A stretch of DNA of 27,843 bases from Candidatus Poseidonia alphae (GCA_002505405.1 DAVD01000020.1:25632-53474); one strand, 5' to 3'; counted from the stretch's first letter, positions 1 to 8,026 are shown. Program-made: numbers and translations. Notes: generated by a model from the letters alone, not told the origin.

Positions 1-557
1 TCTCCAATGGAGCATTGTTGGTCAACCTCGAGGGTGGCGCATACCGTGCCGACCTGTATCTTTCCGTCCAATCCAAAGTAGGTGGCTGAGTTGTTCTCTT
101 CGTCGTAATCACAGGTCTTCGTGAATGCACGTTCAGTGACGTCGGTTCCATTGTTCATGACCGTAAGATCAAATTGTTCACAGGCGTCAACCATTCCATT
201 CGAGTCACTGTCAACGTAATCTTCAGTGATGAAAATACCCCACCCGAGTTCTCCCTGACCGTCTTCATCAGTGTGAACCATTTCAGCACTGGTGCCGATG
301 TCTTTCACGTAGTCTTCACCATCAAGGTTGGTCCAAATTTCGGCAAGCTGACTTCCTGAAAGAGAGGCTACAATAAGCCCAATGACGCCAAGAACTGCAA
401 AAACTCCAGCGGTGATCAAGGGAACTTTGGGTTTCTTTTCAGGCCCTACGGTCACGGCTACTGGAGAAAACGAATTGGCCTCAATTCGCGCTCCAACGGG
501 TTGTGCACCAGTAGGGTTTGCTCCTTCGGGTTCCGTTCCGTAAATACTGGATTCCAT
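1..557 (-). CDS. Membrane-anchored protein with DxDxNG motif, C-terminus outside window
   Basis: An open frame runs on the minus strand from an ATG at 557 to the window edge (185 codons, no stop), so the C-terminus is missing. The first ~50 residues are polar and rich in Pro, Gly and Glu. One hydrophobic helix follows (VPLITAGVFAVLGVIGLIVA), then an acidic, probably extracytoplasmic part. It contains DSDSNGMVDACE, which resembles a calcium-binding EF-hand/thrombospondin-type loop, and several Cys residues (FDLTV..., KTCDYDEE, VCATLEVDQQC) that could form disulfides. I do not recognise the family. Such N-terminally anchored, aspartate-rich proteins are common in marine Group II archaea. It lies 42 bp after the dehydrogenase stop on the same strand. 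The upstream 25 bases show no clear Shine-Dalgarno. Confidence 0.75.
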   Translation of the reverse strand, partial: MESSIYGTEPEGANPTGAQPVGARIEANSFSPVAVTVGPEKKPKVPLITAGVFAVLGVIGLIVASLSGSQLAEIWTNLDGEDYVKDIGTSAEMVHTDEDGQGELGWGIFITEDYVDSDSNGMVDACEQFDLTVMNNGTDVTERAFTKTCDYDEENNSATYFGLDGKIQVGTVCATLEVDQQCSIG

Positions 558-599
558 GATAATTGCTCAGTTCCCTTGTAATTGAATCTATGGGGATGT

Positions 600-1484
600 T
601 CACTCAATTGAGGTCTCTTCTGGACTGCCGGTTGACCAATCGTAAATCCCCTTCCCACTTTTCTTTCCTAATCGGCCTTCTTCAACCAGTCGTTCAAGAA
701 GTGGATGAGGCGCATATGACTCATCTCCAAATGAAGTTTGCAGATTTTTGAGAATGTCTCTGCGAACATCCAATCCGACCAAATCAGTGAGTGCAAGGGG
801 TCCCATTGGGTGTTTGTAGCCCAATACCATGGCGGTATCAATGTCCTTTGCACTGGCCACACCATCAGCGAGCATTCGAATGGCTTCATTTCCAAGAACA
901 ACGCCAAGTCGACTTGTCGCAAAGCCAGGTATGTCTTTGACAAGAATGGTCGTTTTTCCCATAGCATCTCCAGCCGATTGAGCCAGAGCGATGGTAGCAT
1001 CAGAGGTTGAATCATGATGAACCAGTTCAAGGAGTTTCATAATGGGAACGGGATTGAAGAAATGCATTCCAATCACTTGTTCTGGACGTCTCGTTGCATT
1101 GGCTATGTCAGCGATGGATAGCGATGATGTATTGGTGCCTAAGACTGCATGAGCAGGAGCATGCTTGTCAATTTCTTCAAACACTTTTTGCTTAAGGTCG
1201 GGCAGTTCAGGAACCGCTTCGATGACCAGGTCCGCGTTTCCAACGGCTTGAGCCATGTCGCTAACGGCGTGGAGGTTTGTTTTCCATTCAGCCTTTTGCT
1301 CTGGAGAGGTTTTTCCCCGAGCGATTCCTTTGTCCCAAAAAGCATCAATGCGTTCCATTCCTCGTTGAAGCCCATCGGGAAATGCATCGTAGAGGGATGT
1401 ATTCCATCCGGCTTGGGCACAAATTTGGGCAATGCCGGCACCCATGGTTCCTGCTCCGATGACGGCGACGTTACGAATGCTCAT
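600..1484 (-). CDS. 3-hydroxyacyl-CoA (3-hydroxybutyryl-CoA) dehydrogenase
   Basis: This 294-aa protein matches single-domain bacterial-type 3-hydroxyacyl-CoA dehydrogenases, which oxidise L-3-hydroxyacyl-CoA with NAD+. The N-terminal Rossmann motif is GAGTMGAGIAQ (residues 10-20). The catalytic His segment is HFFNPVPIMKLLELV, and the C-terminal domain shows NEAIRMLADGVAS, HPMGPLALTDLVGLD and GRLGKKSGKGIYDW. Length is normal for the family (~280-295). I chose the ATG at 1484 because the Rossmann strand follows at once. The frame stays open to 1838, but that extension overlaps the EamA gene and is not protein-like. It is the last gene of the epoxidase operon, 22 bp after the EamA stop. With the enoyl-CoA hydratase at 8056 it could do two successive beta-oxidation steps. 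Confidence 0.92.
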   Translation of the reverse strand: MSIRNVAVIGAGTMGAGIAQICAQAGWNTSLYDAFPDGLQRGMERIDAFWDKGIARGKTSPEQKAEWKTNLHAVSDMAQAVGNADLVIEAVPELPDLKQKVFEEIDKHAPAHAVLGTNTSSLSIADIANATRRPEQVIGMHFFNPVPIMKLLELVHHDSTSDATIALAQSAGDAMGKTTILVKDIPGFATSRLGVVLGNEAIRMLADGVASAKDIDTAMVLGYKHPMGPLALTDLVGLDVRRDILKNLQTSFGDESYAPHPLLERLVEEGRLGKKSGKGIYDWSTGSPEETSIE

Positions 1485-1506
1485 GGAGGTGGGAGAGCGC
1501 TCACCT

Positions 1507-2430
1507 TCATGATGCTTGCTTGTTTTCCACTTCTTGCTTTTGAGCAATGACCACTCCTGCAACAATGAGTGTGAAGGCGAGAATGAGCGTTGCTCCAAGT
1601 TGCTCACCAAGCAATAGCCAACCTCCGAGAATGCCAAATGGAGGGACGAGATAGACATAGAACGATGCCTTTCCGGCCCCGATGACAAGAATCCCGTCTG
1701 CAAACCACACGTAAGCCAACACCGTTGAGAATACCGCCAGGAAGATGATTCCAATCCATGCATTGAACGACGGCGAAGGCATACCCTCGCGTGCAACTTC
1801 AATTCCAGCCCACGGTGTGAGGAAAAGCAAGCCAACAAGTGAAGCCCAAATCGTTACCAGTATTGGGGTCAACGGTTGTTGAGCGTCTTCAGGAGTATCG
1901 CTCATGAGTTTCTTCATCAAAATACTGGATACGGCCCAAGCAAAGGCGGCACCAGCGATGAAGGCGTTGCCAAACCAACGGTCGAGTTCTGGTATGTCGG
2001 TATTGGGAGATGCGGTGAAAATCACAAGCATTCCTATCAAGGCCATCGCAAGTCCGATCACCAAGTTTCGAGTCAAACGCTCACCGAGAAATATAACGGC
2101 GAGAACGGCCGTAAAGAGTGGGTTGAAGGTGATCACTAAGGACGCATCCCCTGCAGCAGTGTACTTCATTCCATACATGAACATTGACTGGTAGAGGAAG
2201 GTGGAGAAAAAGGCAATGAATGCGATATTCTTCCATTGGGTTGGTGATGGATACGACCAACCCTCCGTCCGTTGCAAGTAAAACATGAAGAGACCGGCTA
2301 CGATGACATAGCGAATCCATGCGGCAACAATTGGCGTGACGTCTGCAGCCACAACACGCCCAGCAGGCCAACCGAGTCCCCAAATTGCGGCAACAACGAG
2401 GAGTTTAGCATGAATTTGAGCATGTTTCAT
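1507..2430 (-). CDS. EamA/DMT-superfamily permease
   Basis: A 307-aa, very hydrophobic protein with about ten membrane helices arranged as two EamA repeats. The first starts KLLVVAAIWGLGWPAGRVV and the second around FGNAFIAGAAFAWAVSSIL; a second-repeat Pro/Gly signature occurs at YVYLVPPFGILGGWLLLGE. The fold is typical of drug/metabolite transporters, which move amino acids, nucleosides or other small metabolites; the substrate cannot be read from sequence. Its ATG overlaps the stop of the preceding gene in an ATGA overlap (2427-2430), so it is translationally coupled to the 178-aa gene. Its place between the epoxidase and the dehydrogenase suggests export or import of a pathway substrate or product, which is inference. 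Confidence 0.88.
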   Translation of the reverse strand: MKHAQIHAKLLVVAAIWGLGWPAGRVVAADVTPIVAAWIRYVIVAGLFMFYLQRTEGWSYPSPTQWKNIAFIAFFSTFLYQSMFMYGMKYTAAGDASLVITFNPLFTAVLAVIFLGERLTRNLVIGLAMALIGMLVIFTASPNTDIPELDRWFGNAFIAGAAFAWAVSSILMKKLMSDTPEDAQQPLTPILVTIWASLVGLLFLTPWAGIEVAREGMPSPSFNAWIGIIFLAVFSTVLAYVWFADGILVIGAGKASFYVYLVPPFGILGGWLLLGEQLGATLILAFTLIVAGVVIAQKQEVENKQAS

Positions 2431-2963
2431 TCGAATCGCTCCAAACCAAGTTGTAACATGCGAGATCTCGGCAAACCGATTTCTGGCAGTCCCTTGGCTG
2501 GGGCGTGGAGCTTGAGGCCTTCAATTCTGCTGACATACAATCCATAACTTGCAATATCGTCAGGCCGGTACGGGGTTTCAAGCCCCATCTGAGTCAGGGT
2601 TTCACATGCTTTTTGCGAATATATTGGAAAGGTATTGGTAGAAAAGTGCATCCACTCTGAAACGCGCTGAGCATCAACGCCGTCAAGCGTGAGCAAATGT
2701 TCCAGAAGAGACACATCCGGATATGTCACGGTCCGCAGCACCATTTCTACCTCGTTTACTACATCTTCTGGCCATGCATATGGGTCTCTCTGAGCCCATT
2801 CATCAGCCACTCGTATGTGTTCGACTGAGCGCTTTGAGGTGACGGAGTAGAGGGACTCAATGTACGAGCGGTCTTCGTAGGCATTGGATACCAATTGCGG
2901 CATTTCATCATAGAAGCGTTCACACTTGGCGACATCAAGGCCGTATAGGGCGACGGGGATCAT
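2427..2963 (-). CDS. Conserved-looking protein of unknown function in epoxidase operon
   Basis: A 178-aa soluble protein I do not recognise. It begins MIPVALYGLDVAKCERFYDE, is helical and acidic, and has no membrane segment. The stretch WMHFSTNTFPIYSQKACETL resembles a helical segment seen in small DNA-glycosylase-like helical proteins, but I see no helix-hairpin-helix and no catalytic Asp context, so no function is proposed. The frame is open further upstream, but that extension lies inside the epoxidase gene. The ATG at 2963 sits 16 bp after the epoxidase stop and has GAGTGA 6 nt upstream. The stop overlaps the EamA start by 4 bp. Position alone suggests an accessory subunit or maturation factor for the epoxidase. 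Confidence 0.75.
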   Translation of the reverse strand: MIPVALYGLDVAKCERFYDEMPQLVSNAYEDRSYIESLYSVTSKRSVEHIRVADEWAQRDPYAWPEDVVNEVEMVLRTVTYPDVSLLEHLLTLDGVDAQRVSEWMHFSTNTFPIYSQKACETLTQMGLETPYRPDDIASYGLYVSRIEGLKLHAPAKGLPEIGLPRSRMLQLGLERFE

Positions 2964-2979
2964 TAGAATCACTCGCCGT

Positions 2980-4140
2980 TCAAGCTTGGGTTCCGATTCC
3001 AGAAGCGATTTGCTTAGCAGACATCGGCTTTTCAGCGACCCAATCGAGTTTGAAGAGTTCTTTGAGGTCCTCTTCATCCTGTGCAGTCGGGAGATGCTCG
3101 TGAAGATAGGTGCTCCATTCTTCATCGCTTCCTTCGAACTTTGTTCCTTCAACCGTGAATTGTTGGCGCTTGAATGCACCGATTTCCCGATAGAAGTTTT
3201 CGTGAGGGACGTAGAGTTTCGCTGCACCTTCAGGCAAGTATCCGTTGAGTTTTTCAACCTCGAGAGCTATTTCATCGTGATAATGTCCTCGTGCCTCTTC
3301 GTTGAGCGTCTCTTTGATGACAGCATCTCCATTTTCGAGTTTCTTGCGCTCATCCCAGCGTCCTTTGATGCCCCATACATAGGACCAATGTGCGGATGAG
3401 GAGGCGTCGACGCCAAACAGGTCGTGTGCGGTGGAGACCCACTTGTTGATGTAGCGTTGTAACATATCACCTGGAATCACTCCAGCCTTGATGATGCGTC
3501 GCAGACCGTTCGAACCGGTTCCGAGGTGGAACGATTCTTCCTTGAGCATTGGCCCCATGCTTGCCGCCAGTGGCTTGAATGCAGAGGTTGACAGCATTCC
3601 GAGTTGGAATTTACCGTCGCGGTCAACGAACATGGTGTAGCAAAAGAAATCGAGCCAATGAGGCATGGGTCGGTTGAATGCCCCTAGCAGTCGGTCGCCG
3701 TCTTGTGCATTGCGCTCGAGCAATTTTTGTGCCTCTCTTCGTCCTTGTTGTCCAAAGTAGGTCATTAAGAGGTAGGCCATTTGCCATCCGTGGCGTTGTT
3801 CTTCCGCCATGATGCGGGCGGCTGCATAACGGTCGTAATCGGTAGGTGCTGTGGCAAGCAGATGTCGTTGTTGCTCAACCGATGCAAACTCTGTGTCTCC
3901 CTGAACGGTGATCATGCTTACGAGAGCGTCTCGCATGCTTTGGTGAGGCACCTGGAGCGAACGTTCCCATTTGGCTCGTCCTTCGTAGTCTCCGAATTCG
4001 ATAACGTCTCCTGCTCGTTCCCAATCAAATTGGATTGAGAGGTCGAAATCACCCATCCATTCTCGCTTGAATCCTACGTTATCTTGCCACGTAGCAAAGT
4101 TGCTGATCCAGTCGTCCCATGTCTTCGGTAGGTTGTCCAT
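2980..4140 (-). CDS. boxB: BoxB-like di-iron acyl-CoA (benzoyl-CoA-type) epoxidase
   Basis: A 386-aa protein of the BoxB/PaaA non-heme di-iron oxygenase family. BoxB epoxidises benzoyl-CoA at positions 2,3 with O2 and electrons from a reductase. The BoxB core is clear: VQGDTEFASVEQQRHL (79-94), MAEEQRHGW (111-119), FVDRDGKFQL (171-180) and LKEESFHLG (199-207). These supply the six expected iron ligands: Glu84, Glu114, His117, Asp173, Glu202 and His205. Known BoxB proteins are about 470 residues, so this one is ~85 shorter, mainly in the C-terminal half and the N-terminus. The substrate may therefore differ from benzoyl-CoA. It heads an operon with the 178-aa protein, EamA and dehydrogenase genes. 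A TATA box centred ~27 bp upstream of the ATG supports this start and a leaderless mRNA. Family is confident, substrate is not. Confidence 0.82.
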   Translation of the reverse strand: MDNLPKTWDDWISNFATWQDNVGFKREWMGDFDLSIQFDWERAGDVIEFGDYEGRAKWERSLQVPHQSMRDALVSMITVQGDTEFASVEQQRHLLATAPTDYDRYAAARIMAEEQRHGWQMAYLLMTYFGQQGRREAQKLLERNAQDGDRLLGAFNRPMPHWLDFFCYTMFVDRDGKFQLGMLSTSAFKPLAASMGPMLKEESFHLGTGSNGLRRIIKAGVIPGDMLQRYINKWVSTAHDLFGVDASSSAHWSYVWGIKGRWDERKKLENGDAVIKETLNEEARGHYHDEIALEVEKLNGYLPEGAAKLYVPHENFYREIGAFKRQQFTVEGTKFEGSDEEWSTYLHEHLPTAQDEEDLKELFKLDWVAEKPMSAKQIASGIGTQA

Positions 4141-4163
4141 GTTGGAGAGTATGGACGGGTCCG

Positions 4164-4198
4164 GTATATATCCTCTACGAACATATTCGCACGAACAT
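4164..4198 (-). promoter_or_regulatory. Promoter and operator-like repeats of the epoxidase operon
   Basis: On the minus strand a BRE/TATA-like GAGGATATATACC (TATA at 4164-4171) lies about 27 bp before the ATG at 4140. Just upstream are two direct copies of ACGAACAT (plus-strand 4177-4184 and 4191-4198, period 14) and the palindrome TTCGCACGAA (4186-4195), which partly overlaps the second copy. Binding sites placed directly upstream of the BRE usually serve activators; the neighbouring Bat-type regulator is one candidate. This is read from sequence only. Confidence 0.55.
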
Positions 4199-4199
4199 G

Positions 4200-4823
4200 T
4201 TAGGGGCTCTGCCTGCGAATTTCATCAGTGAACGCATGAAACACTGCTGATTCAATGCGTTGAAGTTGGGTTGAGAGTGTGGATTTTGCTACGCCGAGAA
4301 CCTTGGCCAATTCTGAGAGGTTGATCCGTCGAGGAACGTCCCAGAACCCCTCGCGAGTAGCGACTTCAAACACTTCTCGTTGCCGAGTGGTAAGGAGTCG
4401 TGAACGGGAATTCCGCGTAGAAAGCAGGCGGTGGGGCAGTTGGTCGGTTCGAAAGCGATGAATGAGTTCCCTTACCTCGTCGCGACGACCTTCAATGGTC
4501 CACTCCACCCATCCGTCTCTCACTTCGAACGGTGTTCTTGGAACGATTCCTATGTCGACAAGGGGGCGAACGAATCCGCCTCCCCCTGCAGAGATATTGA
4601 CGCTGAAATGCCCGTCCTCTATGCCATTATAGTCATCAATTCCTTCGTGGGACACGAGATTGTTCTCGAGGGATTCGTCGCACCAACAGCGAGCAGTTCC
4701 TCTTCCTCTGCTCAACGGCATATGCTGTTCAATGCGAAGCGTTGCCGACGGATGCGCTCGCGTGACATCTCCTGCCCAATGTCCTTCAGGGAGACGGACA
4801 TCAATTCGGATTTGTTGAAGCAT
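4200..4823 (-). CDS. Bat-type HTH_10 transcriptional regulator
   Basis: A 207-aa archaeal regulator. The C-terminal ~65 residues form the HTH_10 (bacterio-opsin activator-type) domain, recognisable as LLTTRQREVFEVATREGFWD followed by PRRINLSELAKVLGVAKSTL and STQLQRIESAV. The N-terminal ~135 residues resemble the beta-rich sensor part that often precedes HTH_10; no PAS or GAF motif is evident and its ligand is unknown. It lies 14 bp after the bisphosphatase stop and 59 bp before the epoxidase start, in the same direction. It could regulate the operon downstream, which has its own promoter with repeats in that 59-bp gap. That link is inference from position. Confidence 0.85.
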   Translation of the reverse strand: MLQQIRIDVRLPEGHWAGDVTRAHPSATLRIEQHMPLSRGRGTARCWCDESLENNLVSHEGIDDYNGIEDGHFSVNISAGGGGFVRPLVDIGIVPRTPFEVRDGWVEWTIEGRRDEVRELIHRFRTDQLPHRLLSTRNSRSRLLTTRQREVFEVATREGFWDVPRRINLSELAKVLGVAKSTLSTQLQRIESAVFHAFTDEIRRQSP

Positions 4824-4837
4824 TGCTGTTTACCCCT

Positions 4838-5800
4838 TCATGCAACGGTTCTTGGGCGGACGGTTTCATCTCTCGTGACCTTTGAGGTGCTAACGTCGAT
4901 CAGTTCGCTAAAGGTCGTTGTCGTCGTTGCTTCAATGCGAACGCCAGGCAAGTAACCGTCACAGACGCCGGATGCTGCAAAGACAGCGTCTTCGCTCTTA
5001 CAGAGGTCGTGCGCTTTCCAAAGACGGGTCAAATCGTCGCCAACCATCGTCTCTGCTCGGGCTTCTTCTTCATCGGAGCGGAAGACAAGGCGCCCTTCAA
5101 AAACGCCACCAAGTCCTCGGATTGCCGTTGCTGAAATAACGCCCTCGGGCGCAGCACCGATTCCCAAAAGTAAATCGTAAGGGCCATCAGGTTTAGCGGC
5201 CCATATGGCTCCAGAAACATCACCGTCACCCATGAGGTCCAATTGCGCTCCAGTTGCGTGAATTTCAGAAAACAACTGCTTGTGTCGTTCTCGGTCAAGG
5301 GCAACGATGCGAACGTCTTCCATTGCCTTGTCCAATACATGAGCAGCTTGTTCAATGTTGTATGCAACACTGCCTTCCAGAGAAACATGCCCGTTGAGGA
5401 GCGGTCCAGCGGCAATTTTATCCATGTAGCAATCGGGGGCATGGAGGAGTGTTCCTCGTGGCGCCGCAGCGAGAACCGCAATCGAATTGGGTGTATTGTC
5501 AGCGCAATTATTGGTGCATTCTAACGGGTCAACAGCGATGTCAATTTGAGGAGCACCATCAACGCCGACCATGTTGCCCAGAGGCTCGCCTATGTAGAGC
5601 ATAGGTGCCTCATCTCGTTCACCTTCACCAATGGCCACGCGGCCATCGAAGGGAACGTGGTCAAACGTGCGACGCATGGCCTCTACTGCTGCATCATCTG
5701 CGGCATTTTTATCGCCTTTTCCGCGCCATGCACCGCTTGCAATTGCTGCTTGGTCTACGGCTTCTAGAAAGTGAGGTGTGAGGTCCGACGTCATTCCCAT
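4838..5800 (-). CDS. glpX: Fructose-1,6-bisphosphatase class II (GlpX)
   Basis: This 320-aa protein hydrolyses fructose 1,6-bisphosphate to fructose 6-phosphate in gluconeogenesis. GlpX family motifs are present: ASGAWRGKGDKNAADDAAVE, AIGEGERDEAPMLYIGE, the metal-site DPLE and GAAPEGVISATAIRGLGG. The family motif DPLEGT reads DPLECT here, a Gly-to-Cys change explained by one base (GGC to TGC); the metal-ligand Asp and Glu are kept. Length is usual for the family. The ATG at 5800 and one two codons later (5794) are both possible. AGGGG is adjacent to the first and 7 nt from the second, so 5794 may be the true start. A GC hairpin abuts the start. The class I aldolase at 8971 would make its substrate. 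Confidence 0.9.
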   Translation of the reverse strand: MGMTSDLTPHFLEAVDQAAIASGAWRGKGDKNAADDAAVEAMRRTFDHVPFDGRVAIGEGERDEAPMLYIGEPLGNMVGVDGAPQIDIAVDPLECTNNCADNTPNSIAVLAAAPRGTLLHAPDCYMDKIAAGPLLNGHVSLEGSVAYNIEQAAHVLDKAMEDVRIVALDRERHKQLFSEIHATGAQLDLMGDGDVSGAIWAAKPDGPYDLLLGIGAAPEGVISATAIRGLGGVFEGRLVFRSDEEEARAETMVGDDLTRLWKAHDLCKSEDAVFAASGVCDGYLPGVRIEATTTTTFSELIDVSTSKVTRDETVRPRTVA

Positions 5801-5815
5801 GCCCCTAAGGGGGGC
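5801..5815 (-). promoter_or_regulatory. GC-rich hairpin at the glpX start codon
   Basis: On the minus strand GCCCC-CCTTA-GGGGC forms a 5-bp all-GC stem with a 5-nt loop, ending directly at the ATG at 5800. The 3' arm contains the purine run that would act as ribosome binding site, so the hairpin could hide it. Whether it folds in vivo is unknown. Confidence 0.4.
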
Positions 5816-5840
5816 GCGGGTGAACCATCAATGAAGCGGT

Positions 5841-6299
5841 TCAGTTTCCTTTGAACTTCTCGACAACGGTAAGGTCGGAAATCGATGTTGAGGGGTATTG
5901 GCCTTCGTCGTTTTTCTCGAGAGATTTCACCATGTCAAAGGCGCACAGCAGGCCTGCGGCAACACCGGTTAACGCTTCCATTTCAATACCGGTTTTGTAG
6001 TGTGCAGACACATGCACTTCACACCACAAATCATTGCCTTCCCACGACCATGTGACTTTGGTCCCTTCCAGAGGAATCGGGTGGCAGTGAGGGATGATTC
6101 GAGGAGTTTCCTTGACCGCTTGGATGGCGGCAATGGTTGATGCTTCCAAGACATTGCCCTTTGAAATCGCTCCCCCGAGGATGGCTGCTTTGGTTTCTGA
6201 TTTCAGGTTCAATCTGCCCCGAGCCGTTGCGTTGCGAGCAACAACGGGCTTTTGCCCAATCTCAACAATTCCTTGAATTTCTGTTGGTTCTTGACTCAT
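5841..6299 (-). CDS. moaC: Cyclic pyranopterin monophosphate synthase MoaC
   Basis: A 152-aa MoaC, which with MoaA makes cyclic pyranopterin monophosphate, the first step of molybdenum/tungsten cofactor synthesis. Motifs seen are GGAISKGNVLEASTIAAIQA (catalytic Lys region), IIPHCHPIPLEG (catalytic His), KTGIEMEALTGVAAGLL and FDMVKSLEK (catalytic Asp and Lys). Length matches the family (~150-160). An ATG further up at 6386 is in frame, but the preceding residues do not resemble MoaC and lie in moaE. The ATG at 6299 overlaps the moaE stop as ATGA, implying coupled translation. It is the second gene of a moaE-moaC pair. Confidence 0.93.
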   Translation of the reverse strand: MSQEPTEIQGIVEIGQKPVVARNATARGRLNLKSETKAAILGGAISKGNVLEASTIAAIQAVKETPRIIPHCHPIPLEGTKVTWSWEGNDLWCEVHVSAHYKTGIEMEALTGVAAGLLCAFDMVKSLEKNDEGQYPSTSISDLTVVEKFKGN

Positions 6300-6745
6300 C
6301 CCAAACCCTCCTTCCAGGTCTCCCCAGATGAGGTGACTTCTTTCTTCCATATGGGTGCTTGCTTCTTGAGTTCGTCGATGAGCCATGAGCAGGCCTCAAA
6401 GGCTTCCTTTCGATGTGGACTTGCGACATGAATCGCGACAATGGGTTCCTGTGGGCCAACTGCACCTGTGCGGTGAGATAGCGCCACGAACCGGACTCCA
6501 AACTTGACAATGGCTTCGTCTCCCAGACGGCTCAATACCGGCGTCAAACGGTCCTTCCACGCGTCAAATTCCAACCGAAGCACCGTTTCTGTCCCTTCAG
6601 TTTCCCTCGTGATGCCAACGAAGCTAACGATAGCGCCGCACCCATCTGTAGGCAATCGCCTCAAGAGTTCATCAGGTTGGAGTACATCTGGGGCTTCTTC
6701 AACCAGAACTCGGCCGGACATAGCCTCACGAATGAAACACATCAT
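6296..6745 (-). CDS. moaE: Molybdopterin synthase catalytic subunit MoaE
   Basis: A 149-aa MoaE, the large subunit that transfers sulfur from MoaD thiocarboxylate to make molybdopterin. Recognisable segments are GCGAIVSFVGITRETEGTET, VRFVALSHRTGAVGPQEPIV and VASPHRKEAFEACSWLIDEL, then LKKQAPIWKKE, which holds the two conserved active-site lysines. GGTGAGG lies 5 nt upstream of the ATG at 6745 and supports that start; a downstream ATG at 6721 is the alternative. No moaD is nearby. The divergent flavoprotein gene begins only 27 bp away, so the two promoters must overlap each other's 5' regions. Confidence 0.93.
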   Translation of the reverse strand: MMCFIREAMSGRVLVEEAPDVLQPDELLRRLPTDGCGAIVSFVGITRETEGTETVLRLEFDAWKDRLTPVLSRLGDEAIVKFGVRFVALSHRTGAVGPQEPIVAIHVASPHRKEAFEACSWLIDELKKQAPIWKKEVTSSGETWKEGLG

Positions 6746-6772
6746 TCAAACCTCACCCCTCCATGGACAAAC

Positions 6773-8026
6773 ATGGCCGCCACAGCCGAAAATCACAAAC
6801 CTGTCCACATTATGGGCGCAGGATTGTCAGGTTTGGCAGCGGCTACCGTCCTCGCAAAAGCGGGCAGAGAAGTCCATGTCCACGATATCCGAGACGACTC
6901 AGGTGCTCGTTTTGACGGAGATTTCCAAGCTTTGGAAAACTGGAGTATGAGTGTGGACTTTTTTGATCAACTGAACGAGTGGGGCTTTGACCTTTCTACA
7001 TTCAAGGCTACAGAGTTTAGCAGCGTAGATATCATCCATCCAGACGATGTCATATCCCAGGCGCAAACACCAAGAGTGGCATACAGAATCGTAGAGCGAG
7101 GCACATCAAGTCACACCATCGATCAGGGATTCAAACAGCAAGCTATGGATGCTGGGGCCCATATTCATTACAAATCCCGGGTCAAGGAAGAAGATTGTAC
7201 CATCATCGCCTGTGGGCCAAAAGGAACATCAGCGGTAGCCTATGGAGAACTTTTCAAAACAGACCATCCGAACCATATCGGTTTTCAACTCAATGATAAG
7301 TTGGCACCTGGTTCCTATTCCTACCTCATTATCATCGATGGAGTGGGGCTCATTTGCACCTGTCTATGGAGGAAGCAAAAGAAAAGTGATCGTTTTCTCA
7401 ACGAAACCATCGCCTGGTACGATGCCCATTATCCCGGCCTCAATCGTCAACCCATCAAGAGAGTAGGGGGGAAAGGAGATTTCACCATCAACCGTCATTA
7501 CAAGCAAAATGGTCGTTACTACGTTGGTGAATCCGGAGGTTTGCAGGATTTTATGTGGGGCTTTGGGATGAGGATGGCGGTCTGGTCAGGAGTATTGGCC
7601 GCTCGTGATATTCTCGGAGAAGGTGATTATGAGGCAGATGTTCGCCGTCATCTCATGCCGTACGTGCGCACCAGCGTCGCCAATCGGTGGTTGATGAACC
7701 GTGTTGGTGACCGGACGTTCAAACGAATGTGCAACGCTTGGATGAGGGACCAAAAGAAACGTGGAGACGGGCTTGTTTGGATTGGGAAGCTTTTCCGCCC
7801 GAGCCTCCTCAAATCCTTGTTGTACAGATGTGTGAGTCCGTTTATGTTGGTAAAAGACCCCAAGGCGATGGGGCGTGGAGTTCGGCGGATGCCGTTTAGG
7901 GCTGCATTGAAGCGAGATGCGTGGGAACCTTCGGAACAAGCCAATCAAATAAAGGCGCAGTGGGACGAAACTCGCCGTGGGGGTGGACACGTTTCCTTTT
8001 CTGAGGTCAGGGATTCTGAACCCTAA
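6773..8026 (+). CDS. FAD-dependent oxidoreductase, geranylgeranyl-reductase-like
   Basis: A 417-aa flavoprotein. The N-terminal Rossmann motif is HIMGAGLSGLAAATVLAKAG (about residues 12-31). The later FAD-contact segment YYVGESGGLQDFMWGFGMRM resembles the GDAAG...G.G motif of geranylgeranyl reductases, which saturate isoprenoid chains of archaeal lipids and quinones. The C-terminal ~130 residues are basic and may bind membranes or lipids. I chose the ATG at 6773 because the Rossmann fold follows within 12 residues; the frame is open to 6677, but that extension overlaps moaE in antisense. No ribosome binding site is visible. It precedes the enoyl-CoA hydratase by 29 bp. The superfamily is confident, the exact substrate is not. 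Confidence 0.78.
   Translation: MAATAENHKPVHIMGAGLSGLAAATVLAKAGREVHVHDIRDDSGARFDGDFQALENWSMSVDFFDQLNEWGFDLSTFKATEFSSVDIIHPDDVISQAQTPRVAYRIVERGTSSHTIDQGFKQQAMDAGAHIHYKSRVKEEDCTIIACGPKGTSAVAYGELFKTDHPNHIGFQLNDKLAPGSYSYLIIIDGVGLICTCLWRKQKKSDRFLNETIAWYDAHYPGLNRQPIKRVGGKGDFTINRHYKQNGRYYVGESGGLQDFMWGFGMRMAVWSGVLAARDILGEGDYEADVRRHLMPYVRTSVANRWLMNRVGDRTFKRMCNAWMRDQKKRGDGLVWIGKLFRPSLLKSLLYRCVSPFMLVKDPKAMGRGVRRMPFRAALKRDAWEPSEQANQIKAQWDETRRGGGHVSFSEVRDSEP

Noticed and set aside
1485..1838. Upstream extension of the dehydrogenase frame to 412 aa
   Set aside because: It overlaps the EamA gene in another frame and is rich in Ser, Arg and Cys; the Rossmann motif begins right after the ATG at 1484.
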